From Sinotaia quadrata (lineage: Eukaryota > Mollusca > Gastropoda > Architaenioglossa > Viviparidae): a stretch of DNA of 64,000 nt. Location: positions 105,358,135-105,422,134 of the forward strand of contig CM054180.1 of NCBI GenBank assembly GCA_028829895.1. Reading direction: 5' to 3'. This document shows positions 1 to 12,488 of the stretch, piece after piece. Below the pieces are notes generated by a model that was not told the origin of the DNA, searched no databases, and saw nothing but the letters and a program-made list of their open reading frames with translations. Position numbers and translations under genes: made by a program. Numbering within the stretch: the stretch's first letter is position 1; each line of letters begins with the position of its first letter.

Positions 1-655
1 AGCATATAAAAACACAAAACCCCCACAAAATAATAGCGAGATGTAATAACTTCTATTCTCCCAACCCTTCATCACAAAGAGTAGTTCACTCTTTCCAACC
101 CTTTCCCTTCATGTCTGACGTTTTATCTCCCTTGCATAACAGTAACCCGGACGACTTTGAGAAGCTGAATAAAAATCAGCACTAGTTGATATAGTTGTTG
201 ATTCTCCCCTCCCCCCGACACGCCCCCCCCCCACCTCCCACACACAACAAACTGATTTTAAAAGGAAAGAAAGTCATTTAAGTAATTGTAGTAAGAGATT
301 AAGAAAACAAATTAATTTTGGTCCATAGGAATATAACTACAGTTACTTTTCAATTCTCTACTTTTTAAAATCCTAACATAAATACAGCTTTTTTATATTT
401 ACAAATTAATCTCCTTCTTTTCTTTTCCTTAACCGCGAAAGTTTTTTTTTATAATTTTAGGTAGGAGCACGCGCCTGTGCGATAAAGTTTATTATTTATT
501 TATTTATTTGTACAAAGGTAAGGTTAACTTTTGGGACTAACTGGTAATTGCAAATGCAGCATTTTATATACATGCAGTTGATGTCAGATGCTGAGTACAG
601 TGTGGTCAAATTAATCCGAATTTATTTTGAGTAATCTCTGTAATATCTGTTACAG
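1..655 (+). other. 3' part of intron 1
   Basis: No coding sequence is supported here. It is AT-rich intron with C-rich runs near 206-240 and a short TTTA repeat near 490-508. It ends in the acceptor TATCTGTTACAG at 655. Confidence 0.7.
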
Positions 656-853
656 GGGCAGTTGATCTCCTTGCTGCTGTAAACATAAAGGCAGCTTCCG
701 AGGAAACGGGAGAAGGTGTAACAAAAGTGGAGGGGTTCTGTCCCCTGCGTGCGATAGAGGAGGGGGAGTCTGTGGACGATGGGCTTCCAGACTTGGCCTA
801 CAGGATCAGTGAAGCAGTCCAGCTCAAAGTAGATCTCCAAAAAGCTTTTTCAA
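656..853 (+). CDS. Exon 1 of 62 in window: start of TSPN domain
   Basis: The first two bases complete a codon from the missing upstream exon. The next 65 codons give the start of a TSPN domain: AVDLLAAVN, then GFCPLR with the first conserved cysteine, then [19 protein letters not shown], which matches the AYRVSKQAQLSAPTKQLFP strand of human alpha1(XI). The boundary matches exon 2 of human COL11A1. Ends one base into a lysine codon; donor gtaagt. Confidence 0.93.
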
Positions 854-3800
854 GTAAGTCTGCTCTAATATTTTAGTTTACGTTACCAAATAGTCTGCTC
901 TAACTTTTTAGTTTTACGTTACCAGGTAGTCTGCTCTAACTTTTTAGTTTAACGTTACCAAATAGTCTGCTCTAACTGTTTAGTTTTACGTTACCAGGTA
1001 GTCTGCTCTAACTTTTTAGTTTAACGTTACCAAATAGTCTGCTCTAACTTTTTAGTTTTACGTTACCAGGTAGTCTGCTCTAACTTTTTAGTTTTACGTT
1101 ACCAGGTAGTCTGCTCTAACTTTTTAGTTTTACGTTACCAGGTAGTCTGCTCTAACTTTTTAGTTTTACGTTACCAGGTAGTCTGCTCTAACTTTTTAGT
1201 TTTACGTTACCAGGTAGTCTGCTCTAACTTTTTAGTTTTACGTTACCAGGTAGTCTGCTCTAACTTTTTAGTTTTACGTTACCAGGTAGTCTGCTCTAAC
1301 TTTTTAGTTTTACGTTACCAAGTAGTCGCTGGAGGATGTCTCGTAATGTATGAGGTGTGGTGAAAGGAATGACTATGTTTACATAATTTATCAGTCCTGT
1401 TGTTTCAGTGATGTCAGACATATTTAAATACAGTGATATACAGCGACTGTTTTGGTTATTGTTTGTTACTCACTTGATAAAATTGTAAAATAATTGTTTA
1501 TTTTCCATTCTTTGCCTTTCGTAAAAGGGCTGGATACAAAAAAAAAAATCAGAATATTTTGAAGTCGCTCACCTAAACCCTAATCGTATCCTGAGTTATG
1601 CCCCATGCGTTTCCCAAAGTATTTCCCACAGTAGAAAAATGAACTGCAGACGAAGTAGATCTCACGATATAATCAATTTACAGAAGCTTAAAGACCAAAT
1701 CAAGAAGAATCTAGGTCAACCGCGCAAAACAAGCTAAATCAATACAGATCGGTATTCTGATAGTACTGGGAATTTCAGTCACAATCTCCTTGGTTACATT
1801 GTAATATAAGCGCTTGTAGTAGAACGCACTTTGGCGAGATGTTCAATGTTAACAACGTAAACAAAAGAGCGTGATGACGACACAGAGGGCCAAACAACCA
1901 CTCCTTGATATCAAAGAGCGTGATGACGACACAGAGGGCCAAACAACCACTCCTTGATATCGAAGGCGTGATGACGACACAGAGGGCCAAACAACCACTC
2001 CTTGATATCGAAGACCTGATGACGACACAGAGGGCCAAACAACCACTCCTTGATATCGAAGGCGTGATGACGACACAGAGGGCCAAACAACCACTCCTTG
2101 ATATCGAAGGCGTGATGCTTGTGACAAAAGCAAAATATCAACCTCTGCATAACGTCTCGTGCTATTTATAGATTTATATGCACGCGAAACAAAAAAAGCC
2201 TTGGCCGAGTTATAGCCTGGAGCATTTTAGCCCCTAAATGTCGTCATACAGCAATCCAAAACATCAACAAGAACTTTGATTTTATTTTATTTTTTACATT
2301 TAACACCCAACCAACAACATTTATAAAAGTTGTTGGCTACTTACACCTGGCCAGGATGTTTTGAAAATTTGAAATTACTGAAATATCTGTGTTTTAATAA
2401 AAATAAAAACTTCATTGTGGATCTCTCTTCAATTGATTTTTCCTAAATATTTTAATTACTTTCTAATACTGTTATAAAGATTTTGTTGGAAAATTGTATT
2501 TCTCTTTGTTTAAACCTTCCTCACTCTTCTCTCTCTAAAGGAAAAATCGGCTTCGGCCGGTAAAACTTCCGATAATTTTGGTCTGTTTTTATGTATCTCT
2601 GTCTATCTGTCAGTTTGTTGGCTTACTTATCTATCTGTATTTTATCCATATATCCAGCTAACTAGCTTTCTATCCAATCCTCAACTAGTCTGTTTGTCTC
2701 TGCTTCTTTAATTATCTGACTCTCCATCCATCCATTTATCTGTACAACTGTTTATCTATCGAGCTAGCTAGTCGTCTGTTCGTCTGTTTATCTATCTATC
2801 CGTCTGTCCATCTGTCTGCCTCTCCATGTGTATGTCTATTTACGTAGTTATATATAATATTTTATTTACTTATAAAATATTTTATTTGAAGGGAATACTG
2901 TTCAACATTTACTCTGCATTGTAAATTTTCGGCCATTAAAGCAATTCATTGTGACAATCCTATCACTAACAAGCAGGCACTTAACGTATTTCAAGAAGAT
3001 ATTTCAGTTTCACAACTGATTTCTTTTCAATATTATTTTGTTCAAATTCTCCGCGCCATGAATAATTTAATAACTGTATGTCTTTCTTTCCGTTACAGAA
3101 GGGTTTCCAAAAGATTTTTCCATCTTAGCCACAATACGGCCCGACGAGGGAACGACAGCAAACTTGTTTTCCATATACATCAATGAACAGGACACTGAGG
3201 TTCTGGCCTTGAAAATGGGGACAAATGCAGCGCTCATTTATAAGGATGCTAACGGTAAACCGCAGGATCCAGTGTCTCTTGGCATCGATCTCTCAGACGG
3301 AAGGTAAGTTTGGATCTAGGCGCTCCTCAGCTGATAACCTGAGAGAAAGTTATGGTTAATTTCACGGTTAAAACTACAAGTAAATTGATAATCTAGACCA
3401 GTGTTTTTCAACCTTTTACATCAGCGGACCGGTGAAAATAGAAGTTTCGCGGACCGCTATGGCAGAAATAAAAACAATTATTAAGTAGTATTTTGCGTAT
3501 TAGTTTTTAAATCTAATATTATAAAATGAAAATTCTAAAGTTATCTAAAATAACCAGAAAACGAGCAGTAAACAAAGTGCTAATAATAGAACGTCTTGAG
3601 TTATTTGTTCTGTGAGAATGCTTAGTATGTTAATTATGTCCTGAAAGTGCGGCCGTCAACGTAATCCCATGCATTCAGGCAATGATTAACCACCACAAAT
3701 TAGTGCCAGCCACCTGTTTTGTTTCTTTACTTGCTCTCAAATATCAATTACAGCTAAATCCTAAGAGTTATGTAACCGTTAAAGAATATAACGAAACTAC

Positions 3801-6800
3801 ACTAATATGCTTTGAAGCAAAATAGCTCTTTATTAACAAATAAAGTAAAGGATTAAACCTAAAATAAAATCTCTGTTGGGAGGTTCCGGGAAAGCATTCT
3901 TGTACACGTAAATCATAAAATACTCACGTACAATAGCGTCAGCCATCATTTAAAATTAATTAATTAAAAATATAAACTATATTGTGACACCTCTGGGCAC
4001 CCTGCACTTCTTTATTTTATTATTTATTAATTAATTAACCCATTAACTAATTACAAGTGATCAAGAATCTTAATTTATAGTTATTAATAATTCTCCCATA
4101 CGACCAACATGTATCTCACTTGGTGGATTATAAGGGTGCCGTAAAACCTTTTACAATCGTATGATGTTTCTGCGGGTGAAAACTTCCTAGTTAACGAGTA
4201 ATAAAACTCCATCTTTTATTTATATTTAACAAACCCCTATCTACTCACTATTACTCCAACATAAGGTTTAAATATATATATATATGCAAGAATTAAAATA
4301 AATTTTACAATAAATGTATTAAATCAGCAATCAAACATACAACATATGAATATAATCAAAAGAACATTGACATTTACATCTCTTCACAACAATGTTAAAC
4401 ACTCATTGGGTTATCTTAGCATTGATATCAGCAGTCAAATTATCATTATATATAATCAGGTTCATTGAAATGGTTTCTTCATAGAAATGAGAGTGGAGTT
4501 TCAGAGAGATAATTATAACCAATGTAAATATAATTATAATACCTTTTCAATAATGGCAGCTGTCACTGACACATGTTCACAATCACGCAGTTTGCAACAA
4601 GTCACATTCTTTCTTATTAGGTGGAGGTGGCGGTCCAATGTACCCCTTCTAGGCATGTGACACAACTGTTTCAGAATATTCGATGCGCTCACAAGGCACA
4701 CCTTGGAGAATCGTCCAGAATTTCGTATGCGCTATTAAAGCACATCATGAGGAATGTTTCAGAATCTTTATGTGCGCTACCCAAGCACACCACAAGGAAT
4801 GTTCAAAAATCTTTGCAAATTCTCGAGACCAAACTCAAGCCTCAATTTCTGTCTTACTGGCTCTCGAACAGAATTCACAAGAACCAACATACAGCAATAT
4901 GTTTACTGATAAGTTCATGACAATGCTGGATACACATACCAACGTGATCCGATCGAGTAGAGTAGTTGCTGCAGTATGAAGCGGATACAAGGTTACAAAG
5001 TAAGCTAACAATCACCTTTATTTACGTCAAAATTAAAGTGATTAGAATATAGAACTTCCTTCAACAAAGTAACTTTCGGTCTATCCCCTTGAATTAAATT
5101 GTTATGAGCAAGTATGAGACTATTAGTCAGAAAAACTACTCATCCACTTGGAATGGGTTTGGATTACATCAGCAAGTTCTAGCATATTCTTTACCTGAGT
5201 TGTTAACTGCGCAGTACCCGAAAGTCATATCAAGCTGACATTTTACAAATTATATAACAATTATGTTTTTAAATTGGGACAGGTAGATTTACTCTGCCAC
5301 ATTTTTTAAATTTCTAATATAATTAAAAAGTACACCTAACAGTATATAAACTTCTAATGCAATTAAAAAGTACACCCAACAGTATATAAATTTCTAATAC
5401 AATTAAAAAGTACACCTAACAGTATATAAACTTCTAATACAATTAAAAAGTACACCTAACAGTATATAAACTTCTAATACAATTAAAAAGTACACCTAAC
5501 AGTATATAAGGATGAAGCATGTACCCTGGCACCACACTACACTGGCTAATACGAATACAATGTTACTTGTTACTGTAACACGCTCTTAAAATCAAAAAGC
5601 CAACAATTGATTTTTGACCCAATCTGTCAATACTCCTTAAATTTACTGTCATCCACCTGAGCAATGGGTTGTGAATAAGTAAATGAAAACATCTGATAGT
5701 AATGGATACCATGTAAAGTAATATGCAAATTTAGGCTTGGAATAAAATTAATATTCAATTCATAGCTATCGTCACCACGTAACGGGATTAAGTTATGTAG
5801 TTAATGCGCAAGTGGCCTTATAAAATTAAAAATTTTAGAAACCCACTATTGGAATTAGCCATTAAAACTGATCAGTTAAATTGGCTATTGAATTAATTTA
5901 TTGGCATTCGAATTAAACATTGAACTGATCATTTCGAGTAACCATGGAAATTGTTCAATGAAATTGAGTTTGATTCACCCTTGAAACTGATCTTTGACTA
6001 TTGTGTCTGTCAATTGAAATTGACTATTGTGACTGACAATTGAATTGATCATTGAAATTGACTATTGTGTCTGACAATTGAAATTGACTATTGTGACTGA
6101 CAATTGAATTGATCATTGAAATTGACTATTGTGTCTGACAATTGAAATTGACTACTGTGTCAGACAATTGTAATTGACTATTGTGTCTGACATTTGAAAT
6201 TGACTATTGTGACTGACAATTGAAATTGACTATTGTGACTGACAATTGAAAATGAACATTGAAACTGGCTATTGCAGGTGGCATCGGTTAGGTCTGAGTG
6301 TGAAAGGTGATTCTATAACTGTGATTCATAACTGCGAACAGACTGTGGAGCCACTTAAGTTTGGCAGGACAATTCCACCCATAGCATTTGATAAAGAAGG
6401 TTATATCTTGGTTGGGTTCCAACTGTCGGAAGAGGATTTGTTTACTGTAAGTATCAACACTATAGTGTTAATTACTGACAATAATTAAAATTAAGCTGTA
6501 CAAAGGTGAACGGTGGGTGGGTGGTAAAAATACATTTTAAAAAGAAAACTTTAGCACAAGAAAAAAGGAGATTTATGTTGGCTTTTTTTTAGTTTCGTTT
6601 CATCTTGGGAATTTATTCACTTAAATCGCACACCTTTGTACATGGAAATATTTTCTGTTTTGCTTTGTTTCCTAGGTATGGGCAGATATCGCTAAATGTT
6701 TATATCAATCATTTATTTAGATTTTATTATAAAATTGCGTATATATTGCGTATATATATATGTATGTATTCAATCAAATGACAGAGTGATGTCTAAGACA

Positions 6801-8726
6801 TTTTTTTGCTGTTACTCTGAATACATGAAATCTTCATAAATTCACTACAAGTCAAAAGTGAATACTTTTAAGATCTCAGAGGTACAAAAAGTATTATGCA
6901 TGCCTTCTGAAACAAGATTGAATATTTACAACCCAATTGGTATCAGACAGTTTCGTCATTTTCACCACACAAATGACGTGGAAACCACCACGTGTCAGTT
7001 TATCCTTCTTTCTTGTTTAGTTTTCGTAAATGAGCGTTTTATTTGCATCACAGGGTGACATTCAAGACCTGATCATCACCGACAACCCTGGCTCTGCCTA
7101 CGAGATCTGCGAGAAGTATTGTCCTGACTGCGAGGTGGCGCTGCCGCTCGGAGCGTCGTACTCGGAACATTCTTCTTCATCAGCCTCGTCAATCTTCGTC
7201 AATGGGTCTGGTTCTGCGTCGTCTAGCTCTTCAAGCGTGGCTGGATCGAGGGTACGTCTACTCGTATAATAATCGTAGGCGTTCTTGTAATGCATGACTG
7301 ACTGCTGGTATAGTATTGCGGGCGTTCTTGTAATGCATGACTGACTGCTGGTATGGTATTGCGGGCGTTCTTGTAATGCATGACTGACTGCTGGTATAGT
7401 ATTGCGGGCGTTCTTGTAATGCATGACTGACTGCTGGTATAGTATTGCGGGCATTCTTGTGATGTCTGGCTGACAAATGGTATAACACTGTGGGTATTCT
7501 TGTGATGTATAGCTGACTACTGGCATAACATTTTGGGTATTCTTGTGATGTATGGCTGACTACTGGCATAACACTGTGGGTATTCTTGTGATGTATGGCT
7601 GACTACTGGCATAGTATTGTAGGCACTCTTGACTATAGAAATAATATTATGGGCATGACTACTCATATAATATTGTAGCCATGCTTGTGATGTATGGTTT
7701 TCTACTGGTATTTATATTGTGGGCATTCTTGTGATGTATGCTGACTACTGTTGTAATAATTGTAAATAATCTTGTGATGTGTGGCTGACTACTGTTATAA
7801 TATTGTACTAGTAATTGTATTCATCTTATGACGTATGATATTATATAAGTAGTCAATCATACGTCATAAGATGAATACAATTACTAGTACTAGTACTAGT
7901 ACTTATTATATAAGTGTAGGTATTCTTGTGAAGTATGGCTGACCACTGGTATAATATTATAGGCATTCTTGTGATGTATGTCTGGCTAATCGTATTAAAA
8001 TTAGGCGTTCTTGTGGTGTATTTCTGGCTACTCGTATTAAAATTAGGCGTTCTTGTGATGTATTTCTGGCTACTCGTATTAAAATTAGGCGTTCTTGTGT
8101 ATTTCTGGCTACTCGTATTAAAATTAGGCGTTCTTGTGATGTATGTCAGGCTACTCGTATTAAAATTAGGCGTTCTTGTGAAATATGTCTGGCTCGAGAG
8201 CACAACAGTAGTCGACTACTCGTGTACTGATGTTAGTCATTCAAGTAATATAAATTAAATTCAGTTTACTGATTACTACTCCTATAATGATTTATAGAAA
8301 TTTTAGTGATATAAATTAATGCTATGTACTTATCACTTACTACTTATATAAATGATTATAGTTTTGCTTGTAATATAAATCATTATTGTAAGCTTATAAA
8401 TACAATGACTGTAATTATCTCGCTATTAAAACAAAGTACATTGTCTAGAGGAATATCAATATTTTTTAAAATTCAATTCCTTACCCACCCACCCTCCAAA
8501 AAATTTAAATAAATAAACTACACATCCCCCCCCCCCCGCCGAGCAGAGATAGCTTAATTTTTTTTTAATTGGTTGAATTAAAATTAGATACCCAATGAGT
8601 ATTTTGTTTACTTTGTTCTGTTTAGACTGGAGACATGACCTTGGTATACGCTTCTAGTGAAATGATGGCGTCTACATACAGATTCGTAAGTACATTTATA
8701 ATTTTATTTCCTCAACCGACATCTGT

Positions 8727-8762
<36 letters not shown>

Positions 8763-10316
8763 AGTGGAGAAAAAAATGGAGATACTGCTATTGAAATTTT
8801 AGAAAAAAAAGGTTAAAGGATAAATAATCAGTGTATGTTTCTGCCTTTAATCTCATCGCTTCCCTTGCAGTGTACGGAATGTGTATTTATTTGTTAATGG
8901 CGCCTACTGCAGTTTTTTGTTTGTTGGAATATTATTTTAGTCGATAAATTTGAATGGAATAATCGAGTACAGGAAATATAATTTAACAGTCTGCTGAATA
9001 TTTTATTGTTTTCTTATATTTGACAATCTTCAAACAATTATCTAAATTTTTGCTTAGTAAAAAAAAAAATAAACTGATTATTTTGCTTAAATATAAAATG
9101 TCCGCGCTTCTCATTATCTTTTTAAAAATAAAATCCTTTTCAGGGTCCGCCAGGTCCACCTGGACTTCGAGGCATCCCTGGACCCCCCGGCATCAAGGGC
9201 GAGGGTGTAAGTTATCTTCTCTTGTTGAAATTATTGTCTCTACTTTTGTCTTGGTCTATAGATGATGGCCGGAAAATCACATACTGAGAAAAGAAGAGAA
9301 ATAACTCGTACTTGAAGTCACGTGGTGATATCTGAAGTACGTCATTGCCGATCGGTGGGTTTGACACACGTATATGCCCTACATCTAAATCACGTGCTTT
9401 CGCTTTCCTTTCATTTATGCAAGGGTCATATGTTCAATTTTAAACTTCTGTGAAAGACAACATGATATCTTTGCCAAAGAGATATAATTTCATGACTGGC
9501 ATCATCTACTGCAGGCCAGTTGTCGTCCCTGAAATTTACTTTGCAAAATGAGTGCTCTCCCTTTCTCCCTCTTTATAATGCATACCTGGAGATTCTTCTT
9601 CCCTGTAAAATATAATCAAATGCTAAGTTTCCAGTTTATTCATTCTCTCTTACATTCAAGTCTCAACTTGAAGTTTCCTGCAAAAGTATTTATTAACCTG
9701 ATACATGCACACAGCATAATAATAATAATAATTTATGAACAGGTTCACTAGAACTAGAACCAATGTCAATTGTCTCATACTACATACGAGCATCTTAGTT
9801 CACAATTTGCAGAAATAATAGTCTACTCACATAATACATCTCTACATAAAACACAAGTATAACATATAAATAACAAAATGCATGAAATATTTCTAAGTCC
9901 ATTCTCTCCCAATCAGTCAGTTAACTCACCATTAAGCTCATGGCAGCCTTTCATGACTAGACTTCTTGCCACACCACATTCAGAATGATTAGACAATATA
10001 ATTCTTTACAGCAGGTAAACTTTTGATCTAATCCCATTGGCTTTTCTCGTTCTTGTAAATCTAATAAAAACTACTCATCCACCTAAAACTAGTTTAGATT
10101 ATATCAACAAGTCTAGCACATTCTTTACCTAAGCTGTTTACTTGCAACTTTGACAAATATAAAAATATCAGCACAAGCAGTGCCCGAGGTCGAGTGACTT
10201 TAACATTTAACAATTTATATAACAATTAAGTTTAGAAATAGGGATAGGCAAATTTACTCCACCACACTTTCTTTCTTTCTTTCTTTCTTTCTTTTTTTCT
10301 TTCACACTTTCTTTCT

Positions 10317-10404
<88 letters not shown>

Positions 10405-11187
10405 TAATTAAATGCAGTTAACATAGTGTCTTATTTAACAGGGTCCACCTGGACGTGATGGTATTCCTGGTGTCAATGGATTGCCTGGACCTCCTGGCCA
10501 TGTTTTTGTCATTCCGGTATGTGTATCATCTGTGTCAATCCAGTATGTGTGTTATTCTGGTATGCATGTCATGGGCATTTTTGTATGCATTCCATCCTGT
10601 GTCATTCTGGTATATATGCCATCTGTGTCGTTCTGGTATGTGTGTCATTCTGGTATGCCTACCATCTTTGTCATTCTTGTATGCCCTCATCATTCCTGCA
10701 TGTATATAATATTTGTCATTGTGGTATGTATGTCATCTTTGTCATTTCAGTATGTATGTCATTTTTTTCATATATGTGTAATAATCTGTGTCATTCTGGT
10801 ATATGTATCATCTTTGTCATTCTGACATGCATATAATATTTGTCATCCTGGTATATGTCATCTGTGTCATTCTGGTATGTGCATCATTTTATGTATAGAT
10901 GGCATCTATGTTACCCTGTTAAATGTGATGTTTTTGTAATTCCGGTATATAAGTCTTTTTTCTTTCCCTCTCAGCCTTTAGATATATATAAATCACTAAA
11001 ATAATCATATCATTATATATTATTTTTTTCCCTATATATGCACGTTTGTTTTTTATTATGAAAATAATTTTTCATTTTTTATCATCTTTGTAATTTCAGC
11101 AAGTATGTGAAATGCCATTTTTATTATTCTAGTATGCATGTGTTTTAATTAAGGTGTCTCTCATTATGATTTATTTCTCTATCTATC

Positions 11188-11255
<68 letters not shown>

Positions 11256-12281
11256 GTATATAAATATATATATATATCATTGAAATGTGTGTTTATGTGT
11301 ATGATATTTTTTGTCATCCTGATATGTATGTCATTTATCACTCCAGTATATGTGTCAGTGTTGTCATTCTGGTATACATGACATCTTTGTCAATATATTA
11401 TCTATATTTCTTAGTGAATTTGCCATTTTTGTGTCTTTCTATCATGGCATGTAAGAGTTTATTTATTTTCATAACATCCTAGTCTTTCATACATTACATT
11501 TTTAGCAATACACACATGAAAATAATGTGGGTATATTTTTGTCTGCTTGTTTTAACTAGAAACATATGACAGAACAGCTTGTTAGCTATGTTCATTCTCA
11601 CATATTATGAGTGACATAAAGCATGATTTAATATTATTTGTCGACAGTGATTACATTTTTCTCTGATTGGTTTCAGATGAACTTGGACAGCAAGCAAAGT
11701 AACCAAGCTGAGCACTTCAGGACAATGCTAGACCAACACATGGTAAGATAGTACAGTGGTATTAAAACACACACATAGGGCAGTAAAGTGGTATTAAAAT
11801 GCACTCATACATGTGGTAGGATAGTACAGTGATATTAAAACACATACATAGTAGGGCAGTAAAGTGGTATTAAAACACATACATAGTAGGGCAGTAAAGT
11901 GGTATTAAAATGCACTCATACATGTGGTAAGATAGTAGAGTGATATTAAAACACATACATAGGGCAGTAAAGTGGTATTAAAACATACACATAGGGCAGT
12001 AAAGTGGTATTAAAACACACACATAGGGCAGTAAAGTGGTATTAAAACACATACATAGTAGGGCAGTAAAGTGGTATTAAAATGCACTCATACATGTGGT
12101 AAGATAGTACAGTGGTATTAAAACATACATAGGGCAGTAAAGTGGTATTAAAACACACACATAGGGCAGTAAAGTGGTATTAAAATGCGCTCATACATGT
12201 GGTAAGATAGTACAGTGGTATTAAAACACACTCTAGTACATGGTAAGACAGTAAAGTATTGAAACAAACACATGCACAACA

Positions 12282-12335
<54 letters not shown>

Positions 12336-12449
12336 ATCAAACATATGCACATACACATGCATGCACTCAAACACATACACACATAGATACATTGACACAC
12401 ACAGAAACTCATAAACATAGACACAATACACTCATTCAAACATATACAT

Positions 12450-12488
<39 letters not shown>

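Noticed and set aside
462..518. Possible 57-nt exon before exon 1, with T-rich acceptor and GTAAGG donor and a compatible phase
   Set aside because: Its translation is mostly a TTTA microsatellite, and the human exon map predicts the signal-peptide exon (with a start codon) directly upstream of the 656 exon. No Met or signal peptide is present.
1775..2171. Several overlapping open frames through the 48-bp repeat
   Set aside because: Frames stay open because the unit is a multiple of three. No splice signals, start context or recognisable protein.
10442..10836. Read-through frames from exon 7 into the intron rich in Cys, Val and Phe
   Set aside because: They follow the donor-derived 26-bp repeat. 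The GTATGT donor at 10517 and the NC2 exon at 11677 explain the gene.
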